Source: Streptomyces changanensis (lineage in GTDB: Bacteria > Actinomycetota > Actinomycetes > Streptomycetales > Streptomycetaceae). Taken from it: DNA of 64,000 bases. The position numbers and the translations under genes are program-made. Below the pieces are notes generated by a model that did no database searches, was not told where the DNA came from, and saw only the letters and a program-made list of their open reading frames with translations. The DNA lies in assembly GCF_024600715.1 (NCBI RefSeq), contig NZ_CP102332.1, forward strand, positions 2,108,001 to 2,172,000, given 5' to 3'. Positions 11,355 through 22,702 of the stretch are shown in pieces. The number at the start of each line of letters is the position of its first letter. The first letter of the stretch is position 1.

Positions 11355-11383
11355 GGGGCGACCGAAATTCCATCGGTCGCCCC
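11355..11383 (-). terminator. Terminator downstream of ndk
   Basis: GGGGCGACCGA (11355-11365) and TCGGTCGCCCC (11373-11383) form a perfect 11-bp stem with a 7-base loop, about 30 bases past the ndk stop and before the mreB promoter region. Confidence 0.75.
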
Positions 11384-11414
11384 AGGGCGAGAGCGCTGTA
11401 TGGCTGACAACAGG

Positions 11415-11828
11415 TCAGGAAAGACCGGGGAAGAAAATCTTCAGTTCCCGAATGGCGGACTCCTCCGAGTCCGAGGCGTGGATCAGGTTCTCGCGGACGA
11501 TCGTGCCGTAGTCCCCCCGGATGGAGCCGGGCGCCGCGGCGATCGGGTCGGTCGGACCGGCCAGCCGGCGCACGCCCTCGATGACCCGCTCGCCCTCGAC
11601 GACCAGCGCGACGACGGGGCCGGAGGACATGAAGGCGACGAGCGGCTCGTAGAAGGGCTTGCCCTGGTGCTCGCCGTAGTGCTGCTCCAGCGTCTCCTGG
11701 TCCAGCGTGCGCAGCTCCAGCGCGGTGATGCTCCAGCCGGCCTTGCGCTCGATACGGCCGATGATCTCGCCGATCAGGCCACGGCGGACGGCGTCGGGCT
11801 TGAGCAGGACGAGCGTGCGCTCGGTCAT
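11415..11828 (-). CDS. ndk: Nucleoside diphosphate kinase
   Basis: A 137-residue enzyme that transfers the terminal phosphate of ATP to NDPs through a phospho-histidine. The N-terminal ERTLVLLKPDAVRRGLIG and the active-site signature NLIHASDS, which contains the catalytic histidine, are intact; length is typical. The ATG at 11828 directly begins the fold. It has its own terminator, and the 173-base gap upstream to the DUF4233 gene probably carries its promoter. Confidence 0.97.
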   Translation of the reverse strand: MTERTLVLLKPDAVRRGLIGEIIGRIERKAGWSITALELRTLDQETLEQHYGEHQGKPFYEPLVAFMSSGPVVALVVEGERVIEGVRRLAGPTDPIAAAPGSIRGDYGTIVRENLIHASDSEESAIRELKIFFPGLS

Positions 11829-12001
11829 GGTGTGCGGCTCCTTGCAGGCCGGGGTGTGCGGTTCCGCCCGAGGTTACCCGGTGTGATCGGCGCCCCGGCA
11901 CCCGGCTCCGGGTACGGCTCGCGACACCCCTCCGGGCGTCCCCCGTCCGGGTCTCGGGGCGGCCGAAACGGGCCGGCCGGGGGCCGCGACAGGGCCACGG
12001 G

Positions 12002-12349
12002 CTAGGGGGCCTCGGCGGTCTCCGCCGCCGCCCAGCGGGCCTTCGCCTCGTCGATCCGGCGGCCGTAGTGGATCGACGCCCACCACAGCCCGGCGAAGAC
12101 GATGCCGAGGAAGAACATGACCGGCACGACGAAGCCGCTCGCCACCAGGGCGATCTGCAGCGCCCAACCCAGCTGGACGCCGCCCGGTCGGGTGAGCATC
12201 CCGCACAGCAGGACGGAGAGCAGCATCGCGACGCCGCACACCGTCCACACCGTGCCCGGGGAGAGGCTGTCGTCCTTCATGGCCACCAGCCCGGCGAAAC
12301 CGATGACGAAGAACTCGCCGATCAGAGTCGAGGCGCAGAGCGTACGCAT
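12002..12349 (-). CDS. DUF4233 family small membrane protein
   Basis: A 115-residue membrane protein of the DUF4233 family, which is conserved directly after folC in actinobacteria; function unknown. Four hydrophobic segments are visible (LIGEFFVIGFAGLVAM, VWTVCGVAMLLSVLLCGML, WALQIALVASGFVVPVMFF and the following LGIVFAGLWWASI), ending in a charged helix (RRIDEAKARWAAAE). Its ATG at 12349 lies 4 bases beyond the folC stop, so the two are almost certainly co-translated. Confidence 0.88.
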   Translation of the reverse strand: MRTLCASTLIGEFFVIGFAGLVAMKDDSLSPGTVWTVCGVAMLLSVLLCGMLTRPGGVQLGWALQIALVASGFVVPVMFFLGIVFAGLWWASIHYGRRIDEAKARWAAAETAEAP

Positions 12350-12353
12350 CGTG

Positions 12354-13895
12354 TCAGCCCTTCCGCAGGAGCAGCCGGGCTTCCCCGACCGTGATCACCG
12401 AACCCGTCACCAGCACACCCGCGCCCGCGAACTCGCCCTCTTCCTCGGCGAGCGTGATCGCCGCCTCCAGGGCGTCGTCGAGGCGCGGCTCGACGACGAC
12501 CCGGTCCTCGCCGAAGACCTCCACCGCCACCGCGGCGAGGGCGTCGGGGTCCATGGCGCGGGGGGTGGAGTTCGCCGTGACGACGACCTCCGCGAAGATC
12601 GGCTCGAAGGCTTCGAGCACGCCGCGCACGTCCTTGTCCGCGCTCGCGCCGACCACGCCGATCAGCCGCGAGAAGCCGAACGCCTCCTGTACGCCCTCCG
12701 CGGCGGCCCGCGCCCCGGCGGGGTTGTGCGCGGCGTCGAGGACGACGGTCGGGCTGCGCCGGACGACCTCCAGGCGGCCCGGCGACGCCACCGAGGCGAA
12801 CGCCCTGCGGACGGTGTCGAGGTCCAGCGGGCGGGCCTGCTGCGCGCCGATCCCGAAGAACGCCTCGACCGCGGCGAGCGCCACCGCGGCGTTGTGCGCC
12901 TGGTGCGCGCCGTACAGCGGCAGGAAGACGCCGTCGTACTCGCCGCCCAAGCCGCGCAGCGTCAGCAGCTGGCCGCCGACGGCGACCTCACGGGCGACGA
13001 CGCCGAACTCCATGCCCTCGCGGGCGACGGTCGCGTCGACGTCCACGGCCTTCTTGAGCAGCACCTGCGCCGCGTCCACCGGCTGCTGCGCCAGGATGAC
13101 GGTGGCGCCCTCCTTGATGACGCCGGCCTTCTCGCCGGCGATCTCCGCGGGGGTGCCGCCCAGCCGGTCGGTGTGGTCGAGCGAGATCGGCGTGACGACG
13201 GCGACGGAGGCGTCGATGACGTTCGTCGCGTCCCAGGTGCCGCCCATGCCCACCTCGACGACGGCCGCGTCGACCGGGGCGTCGGCGAAGGCGGCGTACG
13301 CCATCGCGGTGAGGACCTCGAAGAACGACAGCCGGTACTCCTGGCCGCTGTCGACCAGGTCGAGGTACGGCTGGACGTCCCGGTACGTCTCGACGAAGCG
13401 CTCGGCGCTGATCGGGGCGCCGTCGAGGCTGATCCGCTCGGTGATCATCTGGACGTGCGGCGAGGTGTACCGGCCGGTGCGCAGGTCGAACGCGCCGAGC
13501 AGCGCCTCGATCATGCGGGCCGTGGACGTCTTGCCGTTGGTGCCGGTGATGTGGACGGAGGGGTAGGCGCGCTGGGGGTCGCCGAGGACGTCCATGAGGG
13601 CGGCGATCCGCCGGACGGACGGCTCCAGCTTGGTCTCGCCCCAGCGGGTCGAGAGCTCCTGCTCGACCTCGCGCAGCGCCGCGTCGACCTCGGGGTCGGT
13701 GGGGCGCACCGGTACGGGGTCCCCCTGGGGCGGACCGGACTGGGCGCGCAGGGTGCGGCTGCCCGCCTCGATCACCGCCAGGTCGGGGTCTCGTTCGGTC
13801 TCCGCGTCCACGATGCCGTCGAAGTCGTCGGAGGCGTCGAAGGCGTCGCCGGTCGGGTGGTCGCTGGGGTCGCTGGACGAGGGCTGCTCACTCAC
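12354..13895 (-). CDS. folC: Dihydrofolate synthase/folylpolyglutamate synthase
   Basis: A 513-residue Mur-ligase-like enzyme that adds glutamate to dihydropteroate and folates. The P-loop HITGTNGKTSTARMIEALL and the downstream SPHVQMITERI stretch are typical. The start is GTG at 13895 (SEQPSSSDPSD), giving an acidic, probably disordered N-terminal extension of about 50 residues before the catalytic core, longer than E. coli FolC but usual for Streptomyces. A frame extending upstream to 14474 is only the antisense of valS. The gene follows valS after a terminator and overlaps functionally with the DUF4233 gene downstream. Confidence 0.93.
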   Translation of the reverse strand: MSEQPSSSDPSDHPTGDAFDASDDFDGIVDAETERDPDLAVIEAGSRTLRAQSGPPQGDPVPVRPTDPEVDAALREVEQELSTRWGETKLEPSVRRIAALMDVLGDPQRAYPSVHITGTNGKTSTARMIEALLGAFDLRTGRYTSPHVQMITERISLDGAPISAERFVETYRDVQPYLDLVDSGQEYRLSFFEVLTAMAYAAFADAPVDAAVVEVGMGGTWDATNVIDASVAVVTPISLDHTDRLGGTPAEIAGEKAGVIKEGATVILAQQPVDAAQVLLKKAVDVDATVAREGMEFGVVAREVAVGGQLLTLRGLGGEYDGVFLPLYGAHQAHNAAVALAAVEAFFGIGAQQARPLDLDTVRRAFASVASPGRLEVVRRSPTVVLDAAHNPAGARAAAEGVQEAFGFSRLIGVVGASADKDVRGVLEAFEPIFAEVVVTANSTPRAMDPDALAAVAVEVFGEDRVVVEPRLDDALEAAITLAEEEGEFAGAGVLVTGSVITVGEARLLLRKG

Positions 13896-13961
13896 GCCGT
13901 CCAGTCTACGGAGCGCCGCGGCCGCGGTCCGGCCGGACCCGCGCACTCGGCGGAGGACCGG

Positions 13962-13997
13962 CGAGGGCCCCGGAACCGTGCGGCTCCGGGGCCCTCG
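13962..13997 (-). terminator. Terminator downstream of valS
   Basis: CGAGGGCCCCGGA (13962-13974) pairs with TCCGGGGCCCTCG (13985-13997), a perfect 13-bp stem with a 10-base loop, in the 115-base gap between the valS stop and the folC start. Confidence 0.75.
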
Positions 13998-14010
13998 GCG
14001 GGCGGGCGGG

Positions 14011-16632
14011 TCAGCCCTGCGGCAGGTTCGCCAGCTGGTTGCCGATGCGGGCGATGTCCTCGTCCGCCTGGGCGAGTCGGGTGCGGATCTTCTCGACGAC
14101 CTGGTCGGGCGCCTTGGCGAGGAACGCCTCGTTGCCCAGCTTCGCCTGGGCCTGGGCCCGCTCCTTCTCGGCCGCCGCCAGGTCCTTCGCCAGGCGCTTG
14201 CGCTCCGCGGCGACGTCGATCGTGCCCGACAGGTCGAGCGCGACCGTGGCGCCGGCGACCGGCAGGGAGGCGGTGGCGTGGAAGCCCTCGCCCTCCGGCT
14301 GGAGGCGCAGCAGCTGGCGGATGGCCGCCTCGTGCGGGGCGAGGTCCGTGCCGGCGAGGTCCAGGCGGGCCGGGACCTTCTGGCCGGGCTGGAGGCCCTG
14401 GTCGGAACGGAAGCGGCGCACCTCGGTGACGACGCGCTGGACGAGCTCGATCTCGCGCTCGGCCGCGTCGTCACGGAAGCCGCTGTCGCGCGGCCAGTCG
14501 GCGACGACGAGGGACTCGCCGCCCGTGAGCGTCGTCCACAGGGTGTCGGTGACGAAGGGGACCACCGGGTGCAGCAGGCGCAGCATCACGTCGAGGACCT
14601 CGCCGAGGACCCGGCCGGAGACCCGGGCCTGCTCGCCGCCCGCGAAGAACGTCGTCTTCGACAGCTCGACGTACCAGTCGAAGACCTCGTCCCACGCGAA
14701 GTGGTAGAGCGCGTCGGAGAGCTTCGCGAACTCGAAGTCCTCGTAGAACGCGTCGACTTCGGCGACCGTCTTGTTCAGGCGGGAGAGGATCCACCGGTCC
14801 GTGGCGGACATCCGCGACGGGTCCGGCAGCGGGCCCTCGACCGTCGCGCCGTTCATCAGCGCGAAGCGGGTGGCGTTCCAGATCTTGTTGGCGAAGTTCC
14901 GGGAGGCCTGGACCCAGTCCTCGCCGATCGGGACGTCGGTGCCGGGGTTGGCGCCGCGGGCGAGGGTGAAGCGGACGGCGTCGGAGCCGTACGCGTCCAT
15001 CCAGTCCAGCGGGTCGACGACGTTGCCGAAGGACTTCGACATCTTCTTGCCGCGCTCGTCGCGGACGAGGCCGGTCAGCGCGATGGTCTTGAAGGGGACC
15101 TCGCCGTCCATCGCGTACAGGCCGAACATCATCATCCGGGCGACCCAGAAGAAGATGATGTCGTGGCCCGTGAGCAGGACGTCGGTCGCGTAGAACTTCT
15201 CCAGGTCCGGGGTGTGCTCAGGCCAGCCGAGCGTGGAGAACGGCCACAGGCCGGAGGAGAACCACGTGTCCAGGACGTCCGTGTCCTGCGTCCAGCCCTC
15301 GCCCGCCGGAGCCTCGTCGTCCGGTCCGACGCAGACGACCTCGCCGTTCGGCCCGTACCAGACGGGGATGCGGTGGCCCCACCACAGCTGGCGCGAGATG
15401 CACCAGTCGTGCATGTTGTCGACCCAGTCGAAGTACCGCTTCGACATGTCCTCCGGGTGGATCTTCACCCGGCCGTCGCGGACCGCGTCGCCGGCGGCCT
15501 GCGCGAGCGGGCCGACCTTGACCCACCACTGCATCGACAGGCGCGGCTCGATGGTGGTCCGGCAGCGGGAGCAGTGGCCCACGGAGTGGACGTACGGCCG
15601 CTTCTCGGCGACGATCCGGCCCTGCTCGCGCAGCGCGCCGACCACGGAGGAGCGCGCCTCGAACCGGTCCAGGCCCTGGAAGGGACCGTGGACGGTGATG
15701 ACGCCGCGCTCGTCCATGATGGTCAGGGACTCCAGGCCGTGGCGCTGGCCGATGGCGAAGTCGTTCGGGTCGTGGGCCGGGGTCACCTTGACGGCGCCGG
15801 TGCCGAACTCCGGGTCGACGTGCGCGTCGGCGACGACGGGGATCGTACGGTCCGTCAGCGGCAGCTTGATGCGCTTGCCCACCAGGTGGCGGTACCGCTC
15901 GTCGTCCGGGTGGACGGCGACGGCCGTGTCGCCGAGCATCGTCTCGGCGCGGGTGGTGGCGACGACCAGGCTGTCCTCGCCCTCGCCGTACCGGATGGAG
16001 ACGAGCTCGCCGTCGTCCTCCTGGTACTCCACCTCGATGTCCGAGATCGCCGTCAGGCAGCGCGGGCACCAGTTGATGATGCGCTCGGCGCGGTAGATCA
16101 GCTCGTCGTCGTAGAGCTTCTTGAAGATGGTCTGGACGGCCTTCGACAGGCCCTCGTCCATGGTGAACCGCTCACGCGACCAGTCGACGCCGTCACCGAG
16201 GCGGCGCATCTGGCCCAGGATCCGGCCGCCGTACTCCTCCTTCCACTGCCAGACCCGCCGGACGAACTCCTCGCGGCCCAGGTCCTGGCGGGACTTGCCC
16301 TCCTCGGCGAGCTGCTGCTCGACCTTGTTCTGGGTGGCGATGCCGGCGTGGTCCATGCCGGGCAGCCACAGCGCCTCGTACCCCTGCATGCGCTTGCGGC
16401 GCGTGAGGGCGTCCATGAGGGTGTGCTGGAAGGCGTGGCCCAGGTGGAGGCTGCCGGTGACGTTCGGCGGCGGGATGACGATGGTGTAGGCGGGCTTGGA
16501 GCTGGTGGCCTCGGCCGTGAAGTAACCGCGCTCCACCCAGCGCTCGTACAGCTTCCCCTCTACCTCGGCCGGCGCGTACTGGGTCGGCAGTTCGGGGACG
16601 GATGCGGGCTGCTGCTGAGTGTTCTCGGTCAC
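14011..16632 (-). CDS. valS: Valine--tRNA ligase
   Basis: An 873-residue class Ia aminoacyl-tRNA synthetase charging tRNA-Val. The HIGH-type motif ([13 protein letters not shown]), the KMSKS motif ([10 protein letters not shown]), the editing (CP1) region and a C-terminal coiled coil ([23 protein letters not shown]) that grips the tRNA are all present. The start is GTG at 16632. No T-box leader is visible in the short upstream region, which it shares with a divergent gene. Size and domain order are normal. Confidence 0.97.
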   Translation of the reverse strand: MTENTQQQPASVPELPTQYAPAEVEGKLYERWVERGYFTAEATSSKPAYTIVIPPPNVTGSLHLGHAFQHTLMDALTRRKRMQGYEALWLPGMDHAGIATQNKVEQQLAEEGKSRQDLGREEFVRRVWQWKEEYGGRILGQMRRLGDGVDWSRERFTMDEGLSKAVQTIFKKLYDDELIYRAERIINWCPRCLTAISDIEVEYQEDDGELVSIRYGEGEDSLVVATTRAETMLGDTAVAVHPDDERYRHLVGKRIKLPLTDRTIPVVADAHVDPEFGTGAVKVTPAHDPNDFAIGQRHGLESLTIMDERGVITVHGPFQGLDRFEARSSVVGALREQGRIVAEKRPYVHSVGHCSRCRTTIEPRLSMQWWVKVGPLAQAAGDAVRDGRVKIHPEDMSKRYFDWVDNMHDWCISRQLWWGHRIPVWYGPNGEVVCVGPDDEAPAGEGWTQDTDVLDTWFSSGLWPFSTLGWPEHTPDLEKFYATDVLLTGHDIIFFWVARMMMFGLYAMDGEVPFKTIALTGLVRDERGKKMSKSFGNVVDPLDWMDAYGSDAVRFTLARGANPGTDVPIGEDWVQASRNFANKIWNATRFALMNGATVEGPLPDPSRMSATDRWILSRLNKTVAEVDAFYEDFEFAKLSDALYHFAWDEVFDWYVELSKTTFFAGGEQARVSGRVLGEVLDVMLRLLHPVVPFVTDTLWTTLTGGESLVVADWPRDSGFRDDAAEREIELVQRVVTEVRRFRSDQGLQPGQKVPARLDLAGTDLAPHEAAIRQLLRLQPEGEGFHATASLPVAGATVALDLSGTIDVAAERKRLAKDLAAAEKERAQAQAKLGNEAFLAKAPDQVVEKIRTRLAQADEDIARIGNQLANLPQG

Positions 16633-16770
16633 CGGGCCAGTTTAGAGGTGTCACAGGCGCGTACTGAAACGGGAATGTTCCGTGACGGTGTGCACCCCGG
16701 CGGCCTCGGCGGGGCCCGCTTCGGCCACTATGTGGGGAACGAATGAACGTCTGGATGGGGGAACCCTTCG

Positions 16771-17739
16771 ATGAGCTACAACCAGCCGGGCCCGTACGGT
16801 GGACCGCCCCAGCAGCCCGGGCCGTACGGTCAGCCGGGCCCCTACGGGCAGCAGCCCGGCCCTTACGGCCAGCCCCCGCAGGCGCCCCAGCCCGGCTACG
16901 GCTACCCGCAGCAGGCCCCGCCGCCGCAGCCCGACTACGGGTACCCGCAGCAGCAGCCGAACCCGTACGGCCAGCCCCCGCAGCCGGGCGCGTACGGCCA
17001 GCCCCCGCAGCAGCCGCAGTACGGCGGCGCCCCCGGCGGCTACCCGGGTGCCCCGGTGCCGCCGGCGCCGAAGAAGAAGACGGGTCTGATCATCGGGGTG
17101 ACCGCGGGTGTCGCGGCGCTGGCGGTCGGGGCGTGGTTCGTCTTCGGCGGCGGCCTGGGCGGCGGCCTGGAGGACGACGGCCCGCACAAGCTGACGGCGC
17201 CGGAGACGGTCCTCACCGAGTACAAGCGCTCCTCCAAGGGGGGCACGGACAACGCCGACATGGTCAAGGACATGGAGAAGGCCGGCGTCCAGGGCGGCAC
17301 CTCCGTGACGGGGGCGTACACCACGATCGACCCGAAGAAGATCGACCTGACCAACCCGTCCGCCTCGCCCGAGCTGATGACGGCGAAGTCCGTCTCGTTC
17401 AGCGGTGTCTACGGCACGATCGCCGACCCGGGGAAGACCCTCGACGCCTACTTCGCCAGTGTGGACGCGGAGGCGAAGAAGGACACGACCAGCAAGTCGA
17501 AGCTCATCGGCTCCCCGGAGGAGATGGAGCCGGACGGCTTCAACGGCCTGATGAAGTGCCAGTCGGTCGAGGGCGAGAACATGATGACGAAGCAGCGCCA
17601 GACGAGCTGGTTCTGCGCCTGGTCCGACCACAGCACCTTCGCCGTGGTCTACGCCGGCCAGGCCACGACCGGCCTGGGCAAGGACGCGGCGGCGAAGATC
17701 ACCGCCGACCTCCGCAAGGAGATCCGCGTCAAGGCGTGA
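16771..17739 (+). CDS. Pro/Gly/Tyr/Gln-rich membrane-anchored protein of unknown function
   Basis: A 322-residue protein. Residues 1-100 are low-complexity repeats of QPGPYGQ/YGYPQQ type (cytoplasmic, disordered). A membrane helix follows a KKK stop (LIIGVTAGVAALAVGAWFVFGG, near residues 108-129), then an extracytoplasmic domain of about 190 residues with no family I can name. This architecture, a prion-like Pro/Tyr N-terminus with one membrane anchor, is common in actinobacteria. The gene is divergent from valS and convergent with clpX, with a 27-bp bidirectional hairpin at its end. The ATG at 16771 is preceded by GGGGGAA. Confidence 0.85.
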   Translation: MSYNQPGPYGGPPQQPGPYGQPGPYGQQPGPYGQPPQAPQPGYGYPQQAPPPQPDYGYPQQQPNPYGQPPQPGAYGQPPQQPQYGGAPGGYPGAPVPPAPKKKTGLIIGVTAGVAALAVGAWFVFGGGLGGGLEDDGPHKLTAPETVLTEYKRSSKGGTDNADMVKDMEKAGVQGGTSVTGAYTTIDPKKIDLTNPSASPELMTAKSVSFSGVYGTIADPGKTLDAYFASVDAEAKKDTTSKSKLIGSPEEMEPDGFNGLMKCQSVEGENMMTKQRQTSWFCAWSDHSTFAVVYAGQATTGLGKDAAAKITADLRKEIRVKA

Positions 17740-17747
17740 GCCGCACG

Positions 17748-17804
17748 CACGACGACAGGGCGCCCGGCCGGTTCGGTGAACCGGCCGGGCGCCCTGTCGT
17801 CGTG
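17748..17804. terminator. Bidirectional 27-bp perfect hairpin
   Basis: Arms 17748-17774 and 17778-17804 are exact reverse complements separated by only GGT. It fills the 78-base gap between the convergent membrane-protein gene and clpX, so it should terminate both. It is the longest perfect inverted repeat I found in the window. Confidence 0.85.
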
Positions 17805-17817
17805 GTGGAGCCGCGCG

Positions 17818-19101
<1,284 letters not shown>

Positions 19102-19258
19102 GAGGTGCTTCCCCTTCGCCTGGGAGCGGCTTGTTCGCAGCCGACTCCTGGTGCCTCATATCCGACGGTACCTTGCCGGGCCCCCCGTTCGGGCCCCCCT
19201 TGGCACGGTTGGCGCGGACGGGTGTCCGCGGCGGGCCGCGCCAAGGGAAGGTCGAGCG

Positions 19259-19918
19259 TCAGGCCGCCGCGGCCGCCGTGCTCTTGCGGGTCGAGACGAT
19301 CTGGTCGATCAGGCCGTACGCCAGGGCGTCCTCGGCCGTGAGGATCTTGTCACGCTCGATGTCGTCACGGATCTTCTCGATCGGGGTGCTGGAGTGCTTG
19401 GCCAGCATCTCCTCCAGCTGCGTGCGCATGCGGAGGATCTCGTTGGCCGCGATCTCCAGGTCGGAGAGCTGCTCGCGGCCGGTGCCGCCGGACGGCTGGT
19501 GGATCAGCACGCGGGCGTTGGGCAGCGCCATGCGCTTGCCCGGCGTGCCGGCGGCCAGCAGGACGGCCGCGGCGGAGGCCGCCTGGCCCATGCAGACCGT
19601 CTGGATGTCCGGCTTCACGAACTGCATCGTGTCGTAGATCGCCGTCAGCGCCGTGAAGGAGCCGCCGGGGCTGTTGATGTAGACCGAGATGTCCCGGTCG
19701 GGGTCCATCGACTCCAGGCACAGCAGCTGCGCCATGACGTCGTTGGCGGAGGCGTCGTCGATCTGCACGCCGAGGAAGATCACGCGCTCCTCGAAGAGCT
19801 TGGCGTACGGGTCGTACTCGCGCACGCCCTGGGAGGTGCGCTCGACGAAGCGCGGGACGACGTAGCGGCTGTCCACCTGCGGGCCGGTGTAGAGGCCGCT
19901 CGCGGAGAAGTTGCTCAT
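19259..19918 (-). CDS. clpP2: ATP-dependent Clp protease proteolytic subunit ClpP2
   Basis: A 219-residue serine protease subunit. The catalytic triad is visible as S115 (GQAASAAAV), H140 (LIHQPSGG) and D190 (IERDKILT). The N-terminus ([22 protein letters not shown]) is longer than in ClpP1. It follows clpP1 by 65 bases and should share its promoter. Actinobacterial ClpP1 and ClpP2 form a mixed tetradecamer that works with ClpX or ClpC. Confidence 0.96.
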   Translation of the reverse strand: MSNFSASGLYTGPQVDSRYVVPRFVERTSQGVREYDPYAKLFEERVIFLGVQIDDASANDVMAQLLCLESMDPDRDISVYINSPGGSFTALTAIYDTMQFVKPDIQTVCMGQAASAAAVLLAAGTPGKRMALPNARVLIHQPSGGTGREQLSDLEIAANEILRMRTQLEEMLAKHSSTPIEKIRDDIERDKILTAEDALAYGLIDQIVSTRKSTAAAAA

Positions 19919-19983
19919 GGGGTGTTCACCATCCTGGTGGCGTTCGACGGGCTGGGGCTGGGGGACGGAGGCGGGGCGGCCGC

Positions 19984-20601
19984 TCAGGCGCCGGTGCCGC
20001 CACCGCCCGGAACGCCCGAGGCGGCGGAGATGATCTCGTCGATCAGGCCGTAGTCCTTGGCCTCCTCCGCGGTGAACCAGCGGTCGCGGTCACCGTCGCG
20101 GATGATCGTCTCGACGGTCTGGCCCGAGTGCCGCGCGGTGATCTCGGCCATGCGGCGCTTCGTGCGGAGCAGGTACTCGGCCTGGATCTTGATGTCGGAG
20201 GCGGTGCCGCCGATGCCGGCGGAGCCCTGGTGCATCAGGATGTCGGTGTTCGGCAGGGCGAAGCGCTTGCCCGTCGCGCCGCCGGTGAGCAGGAACTGCC
20301 CCATCGACGCGGCCATGCCCATGCCGATCGTGACCACGTCGTTCGGGATGTACTGCATGGTGTCGTAGATCGCCATGCCGGCCGTGACCGAACCGCCGGG
20401 GCTGTTGATGTACAGGTAGACGTCCTTGTCCGGGTCGGCGGCCAGGAGGAGCATCTGGGCGGTGATCTTGTTGGCGATGTCGTCGTCGACCTGCTGGCCG
20501 AGGAAGATGATCCGCTCGCCGAGCAGCCGGTTGTAGACATGGTCGCCGAGGCCACCACCGATGGACGGCTCACCCGCGGCGTAAGGCTTCAGATTCGTCA
20601 C
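19984..20601 (-). CDS. clpP1: ATP-dependent Clp protease proteolytic subunit ClpP1
   Basis: A 205-residue ClpP with catalytic S99 (GMAASMG), H124 (LMHQGSAG) and D173 (DRDRWF). The start is GTG at 20601 with an AGGTGG site just before it. It is the first gene of the clpP1clpP2 operon. Its 5' leader carries an inverted repeat GACGGCCG-CGG-CGGCCGTC (20622-20640), and a ClgR-like box lies about 135 bases upstream of the start. In Streptomyces ClgR activates clpP1clpP2, so both sites are plausible controls. Confidence 0.96.
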   Translation of the reverse strand: MTNLKPYAAGEPSIGGGLGDHVYNRLLGERIIFLGQQVDDDIANKITAQMLLLAADPDKDVYLYINSPGGSVTAGMAIYDTMQYIPNDVVTIGMGMAASMGQFLLTGGATGKRFALPNTDILMHQGSAGIGGTASDIKIQAEYLLRTKRRMAEITARHSGQTVETIIRDGDRDRWFTAEEAKDYGLIDEIISAASGVPGGGGTGA

Positions 20602-20735
20602 GTATCCACCTGCTCGTCTCCGACGGCCGCGGCGGCCGTCTCAGCGTCTGTCGTACTGGGGGCGGGTACTCCCCTGCCCTCGTCTTCATGGACCCTAACG
20701 CGCAGGTGGGCGGGCGCCATCCCGGTTCCCGAACT

Positions 20736-20749
20736 GTTCGCTGGGAGCG
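20736..20749 (-). promoter_or_regulatory. Putative ClgR binding box upstream of clpP1
   Basis: GTTCGC-TGGGA-GCG matches exactly the ClgR motif GTTCGC-N5-GCG known to me from Streptomyces clpP1 and lon promoters. It lies in the gap between the tig terminator and clpP1, about 135 bases upstream of the clpP1 start. Motif match seen directly; regulation inferred. Confidence 0.7.
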
Positions 20750-20767
20750 CAAGGTTCCGTGAGTACG

Positions 20768-20808
20768 GCGGCGGGCCCCGGGCGCGCGAAGCGTCCGGAG
20801 CCCGCCGC
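20768..20808 (-). terminator. Terminator downstream of tig
   Basis: GCGGCGGGC (20768-20776) pairs exactly with GCCCGCCGC (20800-20808), with further partial pairing inside. It lies 20 bases past the tig stop and upstream of the clpP1 control region. Confidence 0.65.
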
Positions 20809-20828
20809 GGAGCTCAGGGCGAGGCCGC

Positions 20829-22211
20829 TCAGGCCTCGGTCTTCTCCTCGGTGGTGTCGGCGGCCTCGGCCGCCTCCTCCACCTCGTCCGTGTCGTCGGA
20901 GTCGTCGTCCAGGACGACGGGCTCGCCCTCGGTGTCGACGACCTTGGCGGACTCGACGACCAGGGCCAGGGCCTTGCCGCGGGCGACCTCGCCGACGAGC
21001 ATCGGGACCTGGTTGCCCTCGACGACGGCCTGCGCGAACTGGTCCGGGCTCATGCCGGAGGACGCGGCGCGGCGCATCAGGTGCTCGGTCAGCTCTTCCT
21101 GGTTGACGTTGAGCTTCTCGCGGGAGACGAGCTCGTCGAGGATGAACTGGGTCTTGATGCCCTTGACCGCCTGCTCCTTGGTCTCGGCGTCGAACTCCTC
21201 GACCGTCTTGCCCTGGAGCTCCAGGTACTTCTCCAGCGTGAGGCCCATCTGGCCGAGCTGGTGGTGCTCCAGGTTGTGCTTGCGGGTGTTGACCTCGTCC
21301 TCGAGGAGCTTCTCGGGGATCGGGACCTCGACCAGCTTCAGCAGCTCGTCCAGGACGCGCTCCTGCGCCTGCGTGGCCTGGTCGTACTGCTTCATGTTCT
21401 CGAGGCGCTTGCGGCTGTCGGCCTTGAGCTCGTCGAGGGTGTCGAACTCGCTCGCCATCTGGGCGAACTCGTCGTCCAGCTCGGGGAGCTCGCGGGCGGC
21501 GACGGTGGTGACCTTGACGGTGACCTGCGCCTCCTTGCCCTCGGCGGAGCCGCCCTTCAGCGTGGAGGTGAAGGTGGCCTCGCCACCGGCCTCCAGGCCG
21601 GTCACGGCCTCGTCGATGCCGTCGAGCAGCTCGTCGGAGCCGATGGTGTACTGCACGCCCTCGGCGACGCCGTCGGCCAGGACCTCGCCGTCGACCTCGG
21701 CCCGCAGGTCGATCGTCACGACGTCGCCCTCGGCGGCGGCGCGCTCGACCGGGGAGGTGGACGCGAAGCGCTCGCGCAGCTGCTCGACCGACTTCTCGAC
21801 GTCCTCGTCATCGACCTCGACCGCGTCGACGGTGACCTCGATGCCGGAGTAGTCCGGGATCTCGATCGCCGGGCGGATGTCGACCTCGGCGGTGAAGGCC
21901 AGCAGCTCGCCGTCCTTCAGCTCGGTGATGTCGACCTCGGGCTGGCCCAGCGGGTTGACGTCCGCCTCGTTGACCGCCTCGGTGTAGAGCTTCGGCAGGG
22001 CGTCGTTGACGGCCTCCTCCAGCACCGCACCACGGCCGAACCGCTGGTCGATGACCCGGGCCGGGATCTTGCCCTTACGGAAGCCCTTGACCGTGACCTG
22101 CTGGTTGATCTTCTTGTACGCCGCGTCGAGGCTGGCCTTGAGCTCCTCGAAGGGCACCTCGACAGTGAGCCGAACCCGGGTCGGGTTCAGGGTCTCCACG
22201 GCGCTCTTCAC
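20829..22211 (-). CDS. tig: Trigger factor (ribosome-associated chaperone, PPIase)
   Basis: A 460-residue trigger factor. The ribosome-binding signature GFRKGKIP is near the N-terminus (residues about 45-52), followed by the FKBP-type prolyl isomerase domain and the helical chaperone domain. The C-terminus is a long Asp/Glu tail ([21 protein letters not shown]). The start is GTG at 22211 ([18 protein letters not shown]), preceded by AAGGAGA. It is placed just upstream of clpP1clpP2, the usual order, coupling folding and proteolysis. Confidence 0.96.
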   Translation of the reverse strand: MKSAVETLNPTRVRLTVEVPFEELKASLDAAYKKINQQVTVKGFRKGKIPARVIDQRFGRGAVLEEAVNDALPKLYTEAVNEADVNPLGQPEVDITELKDGELLAFTAEVDIRPAIEIPDYSGIEVTVDAVEVDDEDVEKSVEQLRERFASTSPVERAAAEGDVVTIDLRAEVDGEVLADGVAEGVQYTIGSDELLDGIDEAVTGLEAGGEATFTSTLKGGSAEGKEAQVTVKVTTVAARELPELDDEFAQMASEFDTLDELKADSRKRLENMKQYDQATQAQERVLDELLKLVEVPIPEKLLEDEVNTRKHNLEHHQLGQMGLTLEKYLELQGKTVEEFDAETKEQAVKGIKTQFILDELVSREKLNVNQEELTEHLMRRAASSGMSPDQFAQAVVEGNQVPMLVGEVARGKALALVVESAKVVDTEGEPVVLDDDSDDTDEVEEAAEAADTTEEKTEA

Positions 22212-22411
22212 GGTTCGGTCTCCTTGGTGGCTGTTCTGGGTTTCAGCTGGGCGCTGACTGCGGCGTCCCAGCGGATCGGCCCGGTCAGAGAGACACACGG
22301 GCACGCAGCTTGCATAGTAACCGCAAGCAGTAGCCGCCCCACAACGTGATCTTGATTTGCGTCGCCTGCGCGCACGGGGGTGGTCGCGTGCGCGCGGAGG
22401 GGTGTGTGTGG

Positions 22412-22485
22412 TCGGGGTGGCGGGATTTGAACCCACGGCCTTCCGCTCCCAAAGCGGACGCGCTACCAAGCTGCGCCACACCCCG
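22412..22485 (-). tRNA. tRNA-Pro (TGG anticodon)
   Basis: The minus strand reads CGGGGTG at the 5' end pairing with CACCCCG at the 3' end, discriminator A. The anticodon stem-loop TCCGC-TTTGGGA-GCGGA gives anticodon TGG, and the T-arm is GTGGG-TTCAAAT-CCCGC-like. CCA is not encoded. Upstream of tig and divergent from the tRNA-Gly. Confidence 0.95.
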
Positions 22486-22624
22486 TCGGTGCGACACGTA
22501 GGGTACATGCCCGCGGGCGCTGCGTCGGCACATATAGCGGTGTGCGACGGGGGCCGCGGACCCGCTACGATGCACTACGTGCCGCGGCCGTCGCTCCAGT
22601 GGTGACGCGCGCGGTGCGCCGCTC

Positions 22625-22698
22625 GCGGGCGTAGCTCAATGGTAGAGCCCTAGTCTTCCAAACTAGCTACGCGGGTTCGATTCCCGTCGCCCGCTCCA
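22625..22698 (+). tRNA. tRNA-Gly (TCC anticodon)
   Basis: GCGGGCG (22625-22631) pairs with CGCCCGC (22688-22694); discriminator T, then encoded CCA (22696-22698). The anticodon stem CTAGT/ACTAG holds loop CTTCCAA, giving TCC. T-arm GCGGG-TTCGATT-CCCGT. A strong hairpin follows directly. Confidence 0.96.
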
Positions 22699-22702
22699 CG
22701 GC

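Noticed and set aside
16633..16770. A T-box or other leader riboswitch before valS
   Set aside because: The gap to the divergent gene is only 138 bases and shows neither a T-box core nor a terminator/antiterminator pair.
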